Below, in pieces: positions 11,641 to 22,826 of a DNA stretch of 64,000 nt (within the stretch, counting starts at the first letter, position 1; every line of letters starts with the position of its first letter). Below the pieces are notes generated by a model, which saw only the letters and a program-made list of their open reading frames with translations, ran no database searches and had not been told where the DNA came from. Made by a program: the position numbers and the translations under genes. The stretch lies in NCBI GenBank assembly GCA_933207985.1, contig OW240912.1, forward strand, positions 256,651,847-256,715,846. The letters run 5' to 3'. The DNA comes from Pelobates cultripes. Lineage: Eukaryota > Chordata > Amphibia > Anura > Pelobatidae.

Positions 11641-14600
11641 ATTTTTTTTTTTAATATATTTTTATTTCTTCAAAAGTTTTTTTTCCATATAAAAATTACA
11701 AAATCATACATACAATTCCTCTATAGACATTTCAAAAATTACCCCTAGAATGTTTTCAGTTAAAACAGAATACAAGAATTAATAAGAAAAAAACATTAAT
11801 TCAATCAATACATGTATATCCATAAGTATACTTCTATAACATTACCAGAGTGTCTCAGTACAGAGTAACCATATCTATGGAAAACATGGATATCAAAATA
11901 GAGGAAACATTAAAACCAAAATTCATACCATTCACACATTCCATCCCGTGGAACTAGGATATTATCATCCCCTTATTACTTTCCCAAATTAATAAGTACA
12001 TTTTTGCTAATATCCCTCCAGGATCAGACGAACAATGGGGGCCACACCAACCTACTATATTATAAGCTATAATTACTAGCAATAAACGTATCCACCAGTT
12101 TTTCCCAGGTACAGAATTTCCTCAAACCGACAGAATTTCCTTGGATTATTCCGCTTTCCATTTTACATTGATATATTGCTTGTTTTTTTAATTTCAATCC
12201 AATCTGGAGCTTTATTACTTTTCCAATGTCTGGCTAGAACTATCTTGGTTGCCATCAAAATATGTATTATCAGCATAAGTTTCTCAGTAGACATAGAGGG
12301 CCATCCCTGATGTAACAGAAAACTTTGGGGTGTGAAAGGTATATATATCTGGCAAACATTGTAAATCTGTTGGTATATAAACTTCCATATTTTACTTAAA
12401 GATTTACAGTGCCACCATATATGGAGATAATCTCCTTTCCCATCATCACAACGCCAACAAAGATGATTCTGATCTTTGTACAATTTAGCCAACTTTTCAG
12501 GAACCATATACCATCTGTTCGTAAGTTTATAAAAATTCTCTACTATATTCAAGCAGTGTACCGATTTATTGACCTTAACAATCGCACCTATCATATCTTG
12601 CTCAGGGATTACCGTATGTAGTTCTTTTTCCCACATTATTTTGGATTTCCAGATAAAAAGCTTCTGAGAGTCCCCCAGAAACTCATAGCATCTAGAGATA
12701 TGACCTTTGACTCCATGAGTTTCCAGAATCTTTTTTAAATAACTGATATTTTTATTAAGCTGGAAATCCATGAATTTCGCCAAATAAAACTTGATTCTTA
12801 AATATGTAAATATCTCCTTACTATCGATCCCAAACTCTAATTGTAACTGATTAAATGACTTAATTTCCTTTCTGTCTATAATCTCTTGTATATTCGTAAT
12901 ACCCTTTTGTATCCAACCCCTAATATTGATATCCTCAATGTTCCCCTTAATTATCTCTAAGGGCAAAAAAGGAAACCATCTATATTCTATTTTAAGTTTC
13001 TTCTTAATATTATACCAATATCTGAGAATGTTATCTATAATAGTAGAATTTTCTGGGTGTACTAAGTTATTCTTATTTTCTTGCTTCCTTGTTGTCCAAA
13101 ATAAAGCTGGTAAGTTATTTGTCTCTACTAAAGATTGCTCTATTTGATACCATGCTTGATCTTTTTGATCACTACTCAAGGTGTTAGCGGCATGTGCCAG
13201 CATACAGGCATTATGATATTCTATTATATTAGGGGCGGCAAGTCCCCCATCTTTTCTTTTCTTAGATAATAACGGTAAGCTTATTCTCGGTTTTTTCCCT
13301 TTCCAAATAAATTTGGAAAAGGCTGATTGTATCATTTTTAACCATGGAGTTGGAACTTGTATAGGTATCATTCTAAAAAGATAATTCCATTTAGGCAGAA
13401 TATATGAGCGAATGGTATTTATACGCCCTATCCAGGAAATCTCTCTACTAACCCATTCTTTTAAGATCTTATTTGTAGATTTTATAAGTGGAAGAAAGTT
13501 AACCTCTATTATTTTTTTTATATTCCTTGGAATTTTAATACCAAGAAAGATAGTATTATCCTTTACCCAAACAAAGTCATAAGACATTTTAATAAAGTAC
13601 TTTTCTTCATTAGATAAATTAGTTGTCATTATTGTAGTCTTGTTAGTATTTAATTTATAATTTGAGTATTCACTATATTGGGCCAATATTTTTATCAATT
13701 CCGGTAGCGAGGATCTAGGATTCTGGATCATAAGCATGACATCATCTGCGTATAAATTGATCTTATGTTCTACATTATTGAGCCTGAGTCCCTTAATCTC
13801 TCATGTATCCTAATGTCTTCTGCCAGAGGCTCTATGGTTAAAACATAGAGTAACGGAGACAGAGGGCAGCCCTGCCTAGTGCCATTCTAAATATTAAACC
13901 AGTCTGCCTCTATTCCTGGTCCTATGGTCCTAGCAGAGGGCGTAGTGTATAATGCCATAATAGCATCATAAACCGCTCCCACAATGCCATACGACTTAAG
14001 TGCATTCCCCAAAAAGTCCCATCTGACCCTGTCAAATGCTTTCTCAGCATCCAATGACAGGGTCAGAAGAGGGACATTCTTCCTTATCGCAGCATCGTGA
14101 ACATTCAGTATCCTTCTTAGGCCTGCAGAGGCTGCTCTGCCAGGTATAAATCCTGCTTGATCTTGATGTATCAAAGCGGGAAAACAGATTTTTAAGCGAT
14201 CTGCTAAGATTGAAGCATAGATTTTTACATCTCCATTAAGGAGAGATATTGGATGATAATTCGCCAATTTAGCTGGATCTTTGTCCGGTTTCAAAATTGG
14301 TACAATATTTGCTTGAAGCATCTCCTTGGGAAATGTGCGATTCTCCACTATCTGATTAAATATCCTGGCAAGGCGCTCAGAAAGAGTATCCCTAAATATC
14401 TTGTAAAATTTATTTGAGTAGCCATCTGGGCCGGGAGCTTTACTTATCTGTAACTTATATATTGCTGCTTTAATATAGTCAGAAGTTATTGGTTTATTTA
14501 TCTCCGTAAGTTGTTCTCTAGTTATTTTTGGTGTTTTTTTATTTTTAAAATATTCTGATGAGGGAAGTTGTTGTCCTACTGATTCCAAACTATATAATCG

Positions 14601-17410
14601 ACTATAATAATCGTTAAAGGCTGCCCCAATTTTCTTTGGGCACAGTAACCGTTCCTTTTCAGTATCGATTTTATGAATCCTCCTTAATTGTTTTTTATTT
14701 TTCAATTTGTTTCAAAGCAGCCTATCTGCCCTATTGCTCTTGTAATACCAATTTATCTTTAATGATTGTAAATTTCTGTTTTTCTCCTCCATTAATAGTT
14801 CATTTATACTGTTTTGCGTTAGTAGCATTTTTTTACTTATATCCTGAGTTGGTGAGGCTTTATTTTCTTTAGATAGTTTATAATAATCTACATAAAGATC
14901 TCTAAGGGATTTCCCCTTCTTTTGTTTTATCTATTGTACCCAATTTAATTAAATAGCCTCTTGTAATGCATTTGTATGCATTCCATACGATTGGAAGTGA
15001 AACTTCTCCCCCCCTCATTTTCTTGAAAAAACCTGTCTGTCATCTCCTCAATATATTCTCTATTCTCTTTATTGGAAAGAATATTATCATTTAATCTCCA
15101 ATTTGTTCTTCTAGCACTATTATTCTTTGTGTCCAACTCCAAAATTATAGCATTATGGTCAGACCATGTGACTTCATCTATAAGAACTTTTTTAGTGCAA
15201 TTGGCCAGACCGTCATTGCCGAAAAATAGATCAATTCTTGAGTATGAGAAGTAGGTTCTATAAAAGCATGTAAAATCTCTCTCCTCTGGATGGAACGTGC
15301 GCCATATATCCATTACAGGGAGTGCAGAATTATTAGGCAAATGAGTATTTTGACCACATCATCCTCTTTATGCATGTTGTCTTACTCCAAGCTGTATAGG
15401 CTCGAAAGCCTACTACCAATTAAGCATATTAGGTGATGTGCATCTCTGTAATGTGAAGGGGTGTGGTCTAATGACATCAACACCCTATATCAGGTGTGCA
15501 TAATTATTAGGCAACTTCCTTTCCTTTGGCAAAATGGGTCAAAAGAAGGACTTGACAGGCTCAGAAAAGTCAAAAAATAGTGAGATATCTTGCAGAGGGA
15601 TGCAGCACTCTTAAAATTGCAAAGCTTCTGAAGCGTGATCATCGAACAATCAAGCGTTTCATTCAAAATAGTCAGCAGGGTCGCAAGAAGCGTGTGGAAA
15701 AACCAAGGCGCAAAATAACTGCCCATGAACTGAAAAAAGTCAAGCGTGCAGCTGCCACGATGCCACTTGCCACCAGTTTAGCCATATTTCAGAGCTGCAA
15801 CATCACTGGAGTGCCCAAAAGCACAAGGTGTGCAATACTCAGAGACATGGCCAAGGTAAGAAAGGCTGAAAGACGACCACCACTGAACAAGACACACAAG
15901 CTGAAACGTCAAGACTGGGCCAGAAATATCTCAAGACTGATTTTTCTAAGGTTTTATGGACTGATGAAATGAGAGTGAGTCTTGATGGGCCAGATGGATG
16001 GGCCCGTGGCTGGATTGGTAAAGGGCAGAGAGCTCCAGTCCGACTCAGACGTCCGACTCAGACGCCAGCTGGTATCATCAAAGATGAGCTTGTGGGGCCT
16101 TTTCGGGTTGAGGATGGACTCAAGCTCAACTCCCAGTCCTACTGCCAGGAAGACACCTTCTTCGAGCAGTGGTACAGGAAGAAGTCTGCATCCTTCAAGA
16201 AAAACATGATTTTCATGCAGGACAATGCTCCATCACACGCGTCCAAGTACTCCACAGCGTGGCTGGCAAGAAAGGGTATAAAGAAGAAAATCTAATGACA
16301 TGGCCTCCTTGTTCACCTGATCTGAACCCCATTGAGAACCTGTGGTCCATCATCAAATGTGAGATTTACAAGGAGGGAAAACAGTACACCTCTCTGAACA
16401 ATGTCTGGGAGGCTGTGGTTGCTGCTGCACGCAATGTTGATGGTGAACAGATCAAAACACTGACAGAATCCATGGATGGCAGGCTTTTGAGTGTCCTTGC
16501 AAAGAAAGGTGGCTATATTGGTCACTGATTTGTTTTTGTTTTGTTTTTGAATGTCAGAAATGTATATTTGTGAATGTTGAGATGTTATATTGGTTTCACT
16601 GGTAATAATAAATAATTGAAATGGGTATATATTTGTTTTTTGTTAAGTTGCCTAATAATTATGCACAGTAATAGTCACCTGCACACACAGATATCCCCCT
16701 AACATAGCTAAAACTAAAAACAAACTAAAACTACTTCCAAAAATATTCAGCTTTGATATTAATGAGTTTTTTGGGTTCATTGAGAACATGGTTGTTGTTC
16801 AATAATAAAATTAATCCTCAAAAATACAACTTGCCTAATAATTCTGCACTCCCTGTAATCCATAATTCCTAATCATCTTTTGAAATTGAACTGCCTGTGA
16901 GATTATTGCTTTATTTGGCCCTGCCGTGTTTAATGATTTTCTATCTAAATTAGCATCCAATATTCGATTAAAATCCCCCGTTAGAAGTAATTTTCCTTGT
17001 TTTATCTTATCAACTTTATCTAATAAATCATAGAAATACTTATTAGAAGGATTATAAGGCGTGTAAACGTTAACTAGAGTGTAGATTTCTGTTTGAATTT
17101 TAATTATCATTATTATTACTCTGGCATCCTCATCTATTTCTTGATAAATGATTTTAGCATCTATATCCTCACTTATCATAATAGATACCCCTCTCTTCCT
17201 CTGCTTCTCTAATGAAGCGGATACCACTATTGAGAACCTTTGCACTATTGAGAACCTTTGTGGTACAAATCTTAGACTATCAGCTCTTTTCCAATGCGTC
17301 TCCTGTAAGAAAATGATTTGGGCTTTTTCTCTCTTGATATAATCAAACAAAATCGCTCTCTTATTAGGAGAATTTAATCCCTGAGTGTTCAACGATAAAA
17401 TTTTAACCAT
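11641..17410 (-). mobile_element. Near-complete L1/Tx1-like LINE (ORF2), inactive
   Basis: The 3' end is a T-rich run at 11641-11655 (poly-A on the minus strand). ORF2 starts MVKILSLNTQGLN at 17410. It encodes the APE endonuclease (FLQETHWK, TGDFNR; after the Tc1 gap SRIDLFF and TWSDHNAI). RT follows with [38 protein letters not shown] and YADDV near 13745. A long C-terminal domain has CWRC..H..C near 12455. The C-terminal 524 residues are one open frame (12163-13737). Lesions are a Tc1 insertion at 15316, an in-frame stop near 13886, and frame changes near 13790 and 14710-14940. No ORF1 is recognisable upstream, so the copy may be 5'-truncated. Confidence 0.9.
15316..16855 (+). mobile_element. 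Tc1/mariner transposon (1540 bp), inactive
   Basis: Terminal inverted repeats start CAGGGAGTGCAGAATTATTA at 15316 and mirror this at 16855, flanked by TA at 15314 and 16856. Inner repeats GTGCATAATTATTAGGCAAC (15498) and its complement (16648) give the IR/DR layout of Tc1-like elements. The transposase starts about 15535. It has a helix-turn-helix region (IAKLLKRDHRTIKRFI), then DDE blocks WTDEM, MQDNAPSH and PDLNPIENLW. It is broken by a frameshift near 15940, an internal deletion/duplication near 16045-16070, a small deletion near 16150, and a frameshift at 16285. The QD to E spacing (113 nt with one frameshift) suggests a DD37E-type enzyme. It sits inside the L1 endonuclease. Confidence 0.95.
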
Positions 17411-18287
17411 TTTGCTTTTTTATCCTCCTATAGAATGTCTCCAAGATCCAGAATCTATTATCTATGTTCTTATGAAGTTGTTTTATAAGTTTGTTGCTAA
17501 ACTGAAGTTGGGCCCCCACCACTAATACACATACTACAGCAGTCATACAGCATCCCCTCATATATGAGAGGCATTCATACAAATAACCCTGAGTGTTATA
17601 CTCTGGGTATTGATCCAAAGGGGAAAAAAAACCCAAATGGAATCTTGTCCTCATCCGGATAGCTCCTAGATAAGGAAAAAAGAAGAGCTGAGCTATGACC
17701 ATCCCTTATACTTAAATTACTACTTCGCCTACTAAAATACTACTTAAGTATCCAAAACTTCCCCCCTATAAACCAAGTTGTCAGGGCCTTATCTTTTTTT
17801 TCCTTTTTCTTTTTCTCTCTTTCCCTTTCTCATTCCTTCCCTTCTCCTTCTTTCCATTCTTCCAAATTTGAAAACACCTACTATGAGACTATCCTGTCTA
17901 AATCTGTGATTTCACAATTATTTGGAGTACTCTCGCTTCTTTACCCCCAACTTTCACCTGAAATCCATTAAAACTTGTGCAGGTGTATATAAATGTGTTA
18001 TCCTTTTCATTATTCCAAGTGAGAGAAAAAAAAAAAAAAGAGTGAAAGTCGAGGAAGTAAAATGCTTGATCCTGTGATATATAAAATATTTTGGGCAATG
18101 CCAATAGTCCCGGATGAGCCTGTGTCAATTGGCCAATATATCCGAATAAAAGAAAAACAAGAAATAACATGCTTCAATGTCTTCGAAAAAGAGTCCAAAC
18201 TGGTTAAAATTAATCAATATAAAATGTTCTAAATGCATTTGTTGCTATAAAATTTTTATTTTGTTATATTTTTATTTTTTATGGCAG
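17411..18287. other. Intron sequence upstream of A2M-like exon
   Basis: Contains a pyrimidine-rich stretch at about 17787-17868 and ends in a polypyrimidine tract with acceptor ATGGCAG at 18281-18287. It may include 5' untranslated remains of the adjacent L1. No ORF1-like protein was recognised. Confidence 0.5.
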
Positions 18288-18403
18288 GAATTCAAGTCAG
18301 GAAGTCGAGCTACACATGGATGACCAGCGAGCTTGCTAAACTCTACTTTGACTATGGAAGGATGAATACATACTATAAACGAGGACTTCCCTTTAAAGCT
18401 TCG
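18288..18403 (+). CDS. Alpha-2-macroglobulin-like gene, exon (MG3-MG4 boundary)
   Basis: The acceptor is TTTTTTATGGCAG and the donor GTGAGT. The 116-bp exon enters in phase 1 and leaves in phase 0, giving 38 full codons that include SELAKLYFDYGRMNTYYKRG and end LPFKAS. The pattern (L-x-K-L-x-F...Y..R-G-[IL]-P-F) matches the region of A2M-family proteins where MG3 ends and MG4 starts. These proteins are large secreted protease inhibitors of the thioester superfamily. The upstream exon is not visible in the preceding 18 kb. It could be A2M proper, ovostatin or an A2ML1-like paralogue; the diagnostic bait region lies downstream of this window. Confidence 0.88.
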
Positions 18404-18656
18404 GTGAGTATTAACATATCCAAGTAGTGGAATTGTTTAGGTTCCCTCTAAGCTATGACTTGTATTCCTTCTTATTGGTCACTCTCTGGTTGTTCTGGAG
18501 TCAGAGTTAAACCTGGCTTTTATAAAATATTGAGAATATTTATCTGTAATAGTGGATCGTGTTCATTAGAACTCCAGACTACATGGAGTATCACTGAAAC
18601 AAAATATTATATTGTAATTAAATATAATATATCATTCATGTTGAGTCTCTTTTAAG

Positions 18657-18815
18657 GTGGTATTAACAGATGAAAAAAACAATCCCATGCAAGGTGAAAA
18701 GATCGAACTGGAAATAAATAGAAACATCATTCAGAATGTAACAACAAATGCAGACGGCAGAGCAACATATGAGATTGATACATCCAACTTTGTAGAGGAC
18801 AACTTTACTATTAAG
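18657..18815 (+). CDS. Alpha-2-macroglobulin-like gene, exon (MG4, first part)
   Basis: The acceptor is TCTCTTTTAAG and the donor GTTAGT. The 159-bp, phase 0-0 exon encodes 53 residues starting VVLTDEKNNPMQGEKIELE and ending NFVEDNFTIK. This is the typical A2M-family beta-strand layout V-x-L-x-D-x-x-x-x-P, then TT-x-x-G and an [IN]-T-[ST] turn. The preceding intron is only 253 bp. The next exon is 36 kb away, and a transposon (18846) begins 30 bp past the donor. Forty-two bases of this exon are copied exactly at 7612-7653. Confidence 0.92.
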
Positions 18816-18845
18816 GTTAGTATCAAGGCCTATTGGAAAGATGCA

Positions 18846-20422
18846 GGGCCGGATTAACATAGGGGCTGATGGAGCTGCAGCTCCAGGCCCATGCCCATTA
18901 AATATGGCCATTGACTAAATTATATATATATATATATAGTTTATTTTTTTACACACTACTCTTAGGGTTTCCACCTGGCTTTTTTTTTTACTGGCACAGA
19001 CAGTATTTGAGGCTGTCTGACCGGTGCCAATATTGCAGTCATACTGGCAATACAAATGATGGTATTTTTCACAGTAAAAACAGATTACAGTGCAGTACCA
19101 GCACTGGCCAGTCGCTGTGTGTGTGGAGAAAGGCAGGGATTGGAAGTTCCAGCATATCCCTGCCTGCCTATCTCTAATCACCGATCTGCAGGGGATCAGC
19201 TAGAGAGGGCCTACACAGCAACTCCCACCCAGCAGAGACATCCTACAGCTCAGGGAAGTGAGGCATGGGGGAAAGGCTGCAAGGAGACATGGGGGCACTG
19301 GGAGATATGGGGACATTGAGACACTAAGGGACATTGGGAGACATTATGACACAGACACGTAGGGACACTGAGACACTTGGGGACACTGGGAGATATGGGG
19401 ACACTGAGACACTAAGGGACATTTGGAAAAATTATGACAGAGACACTTGGGGACACTGAGACACTAGGGACACAGTGTCCCCATGTCTCCCAGCCAGTGT
19501 CTCAGTGTCCCCATGTCTTTTAAGTGCCTCTTAGTTTCCCAGTGTCCCCTAGTCTCCCAGTGTCCCCATATGCCCCAGCCAGTGTCCCTATTGTCTGTGT
19601 CCCTGGTGTCTTAGTGTCTCCATGTCTTCAAGTGCCCCCTAGTCTCCCACTGTCCCCATGTGTCCCAGCCAATATCCCCTATTCTATCAGTGTCCCTGGT
19701 GTCTCAGTGTCCCACTGTCCTCATGTCTCCCAGTATTACCATCTCTCCCAGTGTTCCCTGTCTCAGTTTCCCCATGTCTTCCTAGTGTCCTAGTGACATG
19801 GGGACCCTGGGAGACATGGGGACACATATGCTACGGGACACTGGGAGACATGGGGCATTGAGACACTGTGATACATAAGGACATTCTGATACATAGGGCC
19901 ACTGGGAGACCTGGAGACACGACACTAGGGGATACTGGGACATGGGGACACTGGGAGACTAGGGGACACTGGGAGATATGGCGCACTGAAACACTGTGAT
20001 ACATAGGGACACTGTGAGATCTGGGGTAATCAACACATGGGGACACTGAGACATGAGGGCACTGGGAGACTATAGGAGACTGATACACTGGGCAACATGG
20101 AGACACTGAGACAGTGGGAGACTTAAGACACTTGGGGCCAAGGAGACACCAGGAGCAATCCACCTATACAGCAGAATCAAACTAAGTAGCTTTTTGGTGA
20201 TTTTACAGCATTTTTTCGTATGTCACTCCTTGTGATTTACATCATGTCACCCATACATTAATTACATTACATTAATTAATTATGCAAATTAGTAAGGCCG
20301 GTATGTTTTTACAAGAAAGGTGGCAACCCTAAAACTTTCCACATACTCTTGCTTAAGTATGGAAATTTAAGAGGGATCTATGGGAACAAAACTTGTGTGG
20401 AGTGGCTGACAATAAAATTAGT
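18846..20422. mobile_element. Nested repeat with inverted GGGACACTGGGAG blocks, copy 1
   Basis: It starts CAGGGCCGGATTAACATAGG with a GGAGCTGCAGCTCC palindrome. An inner element begins AGGGTTTCCACCT (18964) and ends AGGTGGCAACCCT (about 20333), giving imperfect 13-bp inverted ends. Between them lie three minisatellite blocks: GGGACACTGGGAGA sense (about 19275-19470), antisense CCCAGTGTCCCC (about 19470-19795), and sense again (about 19796-20140). The whole arrangement, including the outer start and the flank ending AGTTAAAGG, is repeated at 51677-53084. It is non-coding; long frames are artefacts of the repeat. Confidence 0.8.
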
Positions 20423-20896
20423 TAAAGGATCACTATAGTCAACAGATAAAAGCAAGAAAGACAGGTCCCCCAGACTTCTTTCTTGCTTTTATATGAACTT
20501 CCCCTTATAAAAAATAATTTTAGAGTCTTTTTTAGCAAATAAACTTACCTCGGTTCTAGCACAGAGATCCCCGTTAGGCCACACCCCCTTTTTCATCAAA
20601 ATGACAAAAAATCGCAGGGCTCAATCAGATGCTTCTCTCAGAGAAGTGTCGTCGTGATCTGGTGCGCATGAGCGGCTTCGCGCTGCACCAACCACGTTCT
20701 TCATAGAGCAGCATTGAATGCCGCTCTATGAATGAACTCAGAGCCTCTACCGTTCATGTATGGTATGCGCATTTGCAAACTGAGCCCGCCCCCCTCCCAC
20801 GGTAACCCTCTATCCCAAGGTAAGTATACAAACACTGTATATAGAGAAATCTCTATATACAGTTTTTGTATAAAAACACAAAGATTTTAAATAAAT
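20423..20896. mobile_element. MITE-like element with TTAAAGG..CACTATAG end
   Basis: It begins TTAAAGGATCACTATAGTCA, the same terminus as at 53085 and the reverse complement of the ends near 60900 and 62640. Short internal palindromes are visible (AAGCAAGAAAG/CTTTCTTGCTT; TATATAGAGA/TCTCTATATA at 20840-20862). No coding potential. It belongs to a short repeat family present at least four times here. Confidence 0.55.
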
Positions 20897-21201
20897 TGTA
20901 ACGGATCACCTGGCACCCCGACTGGGTACCTCCATTGAAGGATGCTCCTAGCGCTTCCTGAGGACTCCAAGCACTGCAGCAGACACCACAACCACCAAAC
21001 CGGAGAAGCTTACGAATGCTCTCAAGCATATGAATGCTGTAAGCAGCTAAACAGGAAAAAGCATACAATCAGCTTACAAGCACAAACAATAGGGTAAGTG
21101 GCGCTAAACAATATATAAATAGATAAAAAAAAATAACAAATCCCAGTGCGTCTAAGACCAAACCAGTGTTTTAGTCACCTTAAAAACACTTACATTATTA
21201 C

Positions 21202-21541
21202 AAATGAATACAGGAAAAGGTGGTTTTGCGCACACAATGGATGCTTGATGAGATAATCTGTAACATAGACAGCTATCATAGGACAATATGCATAAACCAA
21301 TAACTGGTATGAAAAATGATTAGGAGCACTCACACTTTAGAGAGCCATATAAGTTGGCTCTCTACTGTAGTAGCATGTAGAATACTCTGTACTGTAGTTG
21401 GAATGGTCCCCCAGGAACAAGAATCAAATTCTGTCTGGATACAATCAGGAACCAAAATAAAACATAAATAAAGTATTTTATTTAGAAATAAAAACTGGAT
21501 AAGCACAACGCGTTTCGACCACTCAATTGGGTCTTCCTCAG
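21202..21541. repeat. Left arm of ~345-bp inverted repeat
   Basis: This is the reverse complement of 26943-27292 with few mismatches and one ~15-bp indel. It holds ACAACGCGTTTCGACC and GGGTCTTCCTCAG, the signature found at ends of Penelope-like and similar amphibian repeats, and TTGCGCACACAATGGATGC. Confidence 0.95.
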
Positions 21542-22232
21542 GTGAAATACTAGTGCAAACATATAGCATACTTTTATACCTTACAAAATTAAAAAATAAC
21601 ACACACATGTGAAATGCTCAAACTCCACCCACCCAGGCCCATATATGGGAATTCCAGTTCCCATTCCCCTCCCAAAATGGAGTCCTTGTATTTAAAAGTC
21701 CATATTAGGTGACCTTCTCAAGATGGTTATCCTATTCCGATATTTTCCGTCCGGTTTCGTGACTTCCGGTATTCTGCCGGAACGTCATTTCTGTTTTTGT
21801 CACTTCCGGTTTGCGTCATATCCGTTTTTGTCATATACAACAAAAAACATCACTTCTGGTTCGCGTCATTCAGGAGGAGGAGAGACCAACCTCCCTCTGA
21901 ACGGCATAGAAGGCTATACTTCAAAATCCATAATCATTAGTCCAAATACACCTCATAATAAAGGAAGAAGAAGGGGGGGGGGGGAGAGAGATGGGTAAAA
22001 ATATATTAATACATACTTATGCAAAACAAATTAAATTTAATTTCCTAAAATAAAAATATAAATAGAACACTGATAAAATGAATCGAAAATGAGTAAAAAA
22101 AAAAAAATTGCAAAAGAGAAATCTTTCACCATGCTCAGCTAAAAATACACAATAAAAAATGTATAATATATAACATATAATATATAATTGTAGAAAGCTA
22201 AAAAAAACCTGGAAAAAAGAGCACAAATTTAA

Positions 22233-22815
22233 TTATAAAATAGGACCAATATCAAAATCTAAATTTAACCCCTCAGGATACAATGTCTGTAAATCAAAAA
22301 TCCAAGCACTTTCTTTTCTACTCAGGTTAAGGGCATTATCCCCACCTCTCCAATTATTTACAACTTTTTGGATAGCCATAAACTCCAACTCTTTAGGGTT
22401 AGATTGATGCACTTCTGAAAAATGTTTAGAAACACTATGGTTTGGAAAACCTTTTCTTATATTTCTAATATGCTCATTTATGCGGATTTTTAAGGATCTT
22501 GAAGTTTTTCCTATTTACTGCAAACCACATTTACAATTTAAAAGATAAATGAAATTTTTTGACTCACAGGAGATAAAAGAGGATACGGAATATTGTTTAT
22601 TAGTTATAGATGATATAAACATATCTTTCTTTTTCTTATTAACAGAAGTGCTCTTACAGGCATTGCAACACCCACAATGAAAAAAACTTTTTGTGTTCTA
22701 GACCAATCATCTAAAAATGTAGATTTTTCTTTTTCACGTACATGATTAGATGTAAGAATTTGTTTCAGATTCCTGGCACCCCTAAAAATAAACTTAGGTT
22801 TATCTCCCAAACCTA
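22233..22815 (-). pseudogene. Penelope-like element C-terminal GIY-YIG endonuclease region
   Basis: The minus-strand protein runs RGARNLKQIL (the post-RT linker), then a Cys cluster HCGCCNACK. The GIY-YIG module follows: NFIYLLNCKCGLQ, a stop, IGKTSRSLKIRINEH, then NHSVSKHFSEVH, and the frame ends in TAA at 22233-22235. The strands F-I-Y and (Y)-I-G, the Arg in SLKIR and the NEH segment fit the Penelope-type nuclease that nicks target DNA for primed reverse transcription. Two lesions are visible: a frameshift in a T-rich run near 22680 and a stop codon replacing the Tyr of YIG. The RT domain that should precede it is absent; CR1 sequence is joined instead. Confidence 0.85.
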
Positions 22816-22826
22816 AGTTTATTTTT
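22784..22826. repeat. 18-bp perfect palindrome at the CR1/PLE junction
   Basis: AAAAATAAACTTAGGTTT (22784-22801), a 7-base spacer, then its exact complement (22809-22826). CR1 RT sequence (MGPDGIHPKLLK) lies on one side and the Penelope linker on the other. The open frame runs through without interruption. Confidence 0.95.

Noticed and set aside
19524..20163. Pro/Ser/Val-rich frames suggesting a mucin-like or collagen-like protein
   Set aside because: They follow the CCCAGTGTCCCC minisatellite and occur on both strands because the blocks are inverted.
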